DNA of 64,000 nucleotides from Holothuria scabra (lineage: Eukaryota; Echinodermata; Holothuroidea; Aspidochirotida; Holothuriidae): assembly GCA_037179385.1 (NCBI GenBank), contig CM074187.1:43124879-43188878 (forward strand), given 5' to 3'. Both the position numbers and the translations under genes were made by a program. Of the stretch, positions 61,192 to 64,000 are shown in pieces. Each line of letters starts with the position of its first letter. The first letter of the stretch is position 1. Below the pieces are notes generated by a model. It worked only from the letters and a program-made list of their open reading frames with translations, ran no database searches and was not told the DNA's origin.

Positions 61192-61499
61192 TAAAAGGCC
61201 TGATCCTCCCACCCCAAATAGTTCAAATTCTCCTAACCTACTCACTTCCTCAAGTGTTCAAAATTCATCCTCATCCAGAAAATCTCATTTTCTCAGTTTA
61301 TTGCTTCAAGACGAGTATACAAGACCCCAATGGGTAATCAAAGCACTCTCAGTATATAGTCTGACACATGCTATGTAATATGAGCTTCGGAACTCTACAT
61401 TTTTGAACATGCTGTCCATCTACGAGTTGCGTTAATTGAGAATTTCTGTGGAGTACTATACAAAAATTGAAGTCTGGAGGGAAAGGGCCAGCCATTTAA
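61192..61499. mobile_element. TTAAAGG-terminated MITE, family A copy 2 (inverted)
   Basis: TAAAAGGCCTGATCCTCCCACC at the left and GGGAAAGGGCCAGCCATTTAA at the right. The interior (CCAATTCTCCTAACCT-like, AATTCATCCTCATCCAGA, CAGTTTATTGCTTCAAG) matches the reverse complement of 15830-16134. Confidence 0.65.
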
Positions 61500-61564
61500 G
61501 TCAAGAAATAGTCGTTTTTCATTTTTATATGTCCCTTGCAGTCTCTTTTATATTCTTAGGTTTC

Positions 61565-61765
61565 ATTAGTTAAACATCCGACTTGTAGCCGGGAGGTCTG
61601 AAGTTCAACTCCTGGTCGGGTCATACCGAAGACTTTAAAAATGGGACCTGATGCCGTTTTGCTTGGGGCTCAGCATAAACAATGGAGTAGAGAAAACAAG
61701 CCAGTGAGTCCCAACGGAAAAAATGAACACGAATTGGTTACAAGCTGAACCGTAAAAACTCATCT
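61565..61765 (+). mobile_element. tRNA-derived SINE copy
   Basis: GACTTGTAGCCGGGAGGTC, GAAGTTCAACTCCTGG, GGTCATACCGAAGACTTTAA, GCTTGGGGCTCAGCATAAAC, AATGGAGTAGAGAAAACAAG and CAGTGAGTCCCAACGG: the longest body among the five copies. The A-box end is degenerate. Confidence 0.75.
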
Positions 61766-64000
61766 AATTGACTAACTTCATTTTCTTAGGGGAAGCCCCG
61801 TGTGGACCTTATAGAATCGTAAATTGAAAGTATCTTTTGGTGAAAAATTATTGTTTAAATGGAAAAACGAATCCTATGAAAACTTTTGAGACAAAAAAAG
61901 AGAAACATAGGTCTATTAAAACATTTAAAATTTACCACATCTAGCTTGGTCCAATTTATCATTGCTTGCCTTTTAATTAAATATATTTTGAGACATGCGT
62001 ATCATTGCTACGTTACTGTCTTGGTTCATGAGTGGATTAGATAATTACGTATCAACAACATGAACTAATTACTTTTTCCGTTTTTAATTACGGCAATAAA
62101 TCAGAGCCTCTTACTGGAAAATGATACTTTGTACATATGAAACACTCCACAGATTTCAAGTTGTATAAAATATTCACAGATTTTTATTGTTTTTGAATAA
62201 AATCGGGATGAAAATTTGATAGCAAACTTAAAAAGAGGAGAGGAAAACCAGGGAGTTGAGATGTTTATTCGAAATCATGAATTGATAAGCACCTATCTTG
62301 TGTGCATCAACAATGATAAATTAAGATAATTACCTTTCACTGTAAATGCGGTTTTCGAATCACGAGTTTCCGAAGAGTTTATCTACGTCAATGGAAATAG
62401 AAAAGGGTATCATTGCCAATAATTCGGGGGATCTTTTTTATTTATATCTTTATTTTTTGGAATGGGGGGGGGGGGGGAAACGCGGTTCCTGAGAATCTAG
62501 TTTTCGGCCTTAAGCTCGCGAACCCTACCATTGCTCATATGATGCCGGGGCTTCTAGTGGGACGGATCTATAAAGTGTTTCACATGACGTTGTGGTTTGG
62601 TTAGCCACGCCCACTGCAGAGCAAAAAATCAATAGTGTGAAAAAACTCAATAGGTAATAAGAATTCGAATGTAACAAATCTGTAACGAGCAAACAAAACA
62701 CATTAGGCACTAGAGAAGTAGATTACACTTGAGAATAGTGTAATACCACTTGCAGCACTACATTACATTACAATTTGTAAGTAGTATTTACAAATCCCAC
62801 ACCACACAATACAAAAAGATTGAAAGCAGAAGGCTACCATCGTTTTACATTGATTTGTTCTTCTGACTCACCTGTTTTTCTTGACGACCACTAAAATTAC
62901 TTTATTCACCACCTCTAGTCGGTAAACATCCGTTTACGGTCACAGTTTTACCCTCTGAGAAGAAATCCCAGGCGCTCCGTGGACCCAATCCACTTTGTTC
63001 ATATACATTTCTCTGCCCTTATGTAGTATAATTGCCCTCTGTATCGTTTGGGTATAATAGCATATCACCCAATAATATTGGGTTGGTCTACTTGGAATCT
63101 TACCCAAAATACCACTTTTGCTGGTATCAATCTACCTGGATGGAGCAATGCGATGATCGCATGGTTTAATAACTTACGATGTATGTTGGCCTAGATGAGA
63201 AAGAAAACCGTCAAAACGCATTTATTTACGCGACTAACACATGGAAATAATGTTCATTGGCGTTGAAATGCTACGGGCAGACGGGCAGTAACTCAACTTT
63301 CAAAGAAAAGTTTGGTTCCCGTGAGTATTATGCAGTAGCGTACTCTGCCGGGTGGGGTAGGAGGAAGTCCACTGGCCCAGTTAACCAGGAAGATCAACTC
63401 ACTCTAACGTCTAATCACCGGGTTTAAAAAAAGAATGTTAAGGAAAGAGGAAAACGAGAAAAGGGGAAAAGAAAATGAATAAAAGGGAAGGATATTATTT
63501 ACCTTCATACCAAGAAGACTGACAAGTTCTGCTCCTTATCTTCCAAACCTTGGAAGTTACAAGTTAAATAGCCCGGAGCCAGCCGATGTGAGAATTTATA
63601 GCACCCCCCCCCCTTGAAAAAAGCTGAGCTGGTCGTCGTTTTTAAGACGTTAGGCCGACACCTGACAGATACATGGACTGAATGAACTAAACTGAAAAAT
63701 GACCTGGCGCTCGGACGGGATTCAGAGGAATATCATAGAAGATGACAATTCGCACTCGAAGATGACGTAGTCAAATTTGAATTTAATCTAATCAATAGGG
63801 GCACGAACCGGAATCTTGTCAAAACTTTGAATGAACGCGGCTCATTTACGAAACCAATAGTTCCATTTTTGGACAATTTCGAGTCAATTTTCAGACATTT
63901 TTTGACAAATATTTGGCAAGATTCCGGCTAAGTAAAAAGCTATACATTTACAAAAATATGCAGTAAAATGCGAAAATATATTGCTGTTCCAGTTCAGATC
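61766..64000. other. Gene-free 3' stretch
   Basis: No exon, long ORF or element boundary recognised. Contains G- and C-homopolymers (about 62464 and 63604) like those inside the hAT-like repeats. One good minus-strand donor-like site (AACAG then GTGAGT, near 62870) has no convincing exon upstream of it. Confidence 0.4.

Overview
The window looks like intron-rich, repeat-rich DNA from a metazoan nucleus. Every coding exon that can be assembled is flanked by GT-AG introns. The two cellular genes are a membrane-type M1 aminopeptidase and a rhodopsin-class peptide receptor. The transposon mix (hAT-like elements with 8-bp target duplications, L1/Tx1-like and CR1/L2-like LINEs, a Penelope-like fragment with a hammerhead motif, a tRNA-derived SINE) fits a marine invertebrate. 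An invertebrate deuterostome such as an echinoderm is my best guess, from general resemblance only. There is no bacterial, organellar or CRISPR signal, and nearly all short six-frame ORFs are noise.

Region 1 (about 1-34,000, + strand) holds the last 15 coding exons of an aminopeptidase N-like gene (1515-32698). The exons join in one open frame of 663 codons plus a stop, with the GAMEN, HELAH and downstream Glu and Tyr catalytic residues intact. The 5' exons (cytosolic tail, membrane anchor, N-terminal domain) lie outside the window or were not recognised. The introns are loaded with mobile DNA: a foldback element carrying a solo LTR, nested hAT-like elements, a CR1/L2 LINE end, MITEs, a cruciform repeat and SINEs.

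Region 2 (about 34,000-45,200) has no recognised cellular gene. Its main content is a Penelope-like GIY-YIG fragment plus a hammerhead-ribozyme-like motif, lying between two (TA)n tracts inside one arm of a foldback repeat.

Region 3 (45,222-49,420, - strand) is a two-exon class A GPCR, about 400 residues, with a 3-kb intron filled by hAT-like elements and MITEs.

Region 4 (about 50,600-60,300) is a dead L1/Tx1-like LINE split by a 6,987-bp hAT-like insertion with a perfect 8-bp target duplication. That insertion carries further elements, including a two-level nest (a 1.4-kb element inside a 2.2-kb element) and an internally deleted LINE whose ORF1 start is fused to an ORF2 tail. Region 5 (60,340-64,000) holds a MITE and a SINE copy and otherwise nothing recognisable.

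The aminopeptidase and the receptor are convergent neighbours. Nothing in the sequence ties them functionally beyond the general fact that M1 ectopeptidases trim peptides and class A receptors often bind them. I found no clear new cellular system. The most notable signals are the ribozyme-bearing Penelope remnant, the nested insertions with readable order, a GC-rich module shared by repeats with different termini, and the chimeric LINE.
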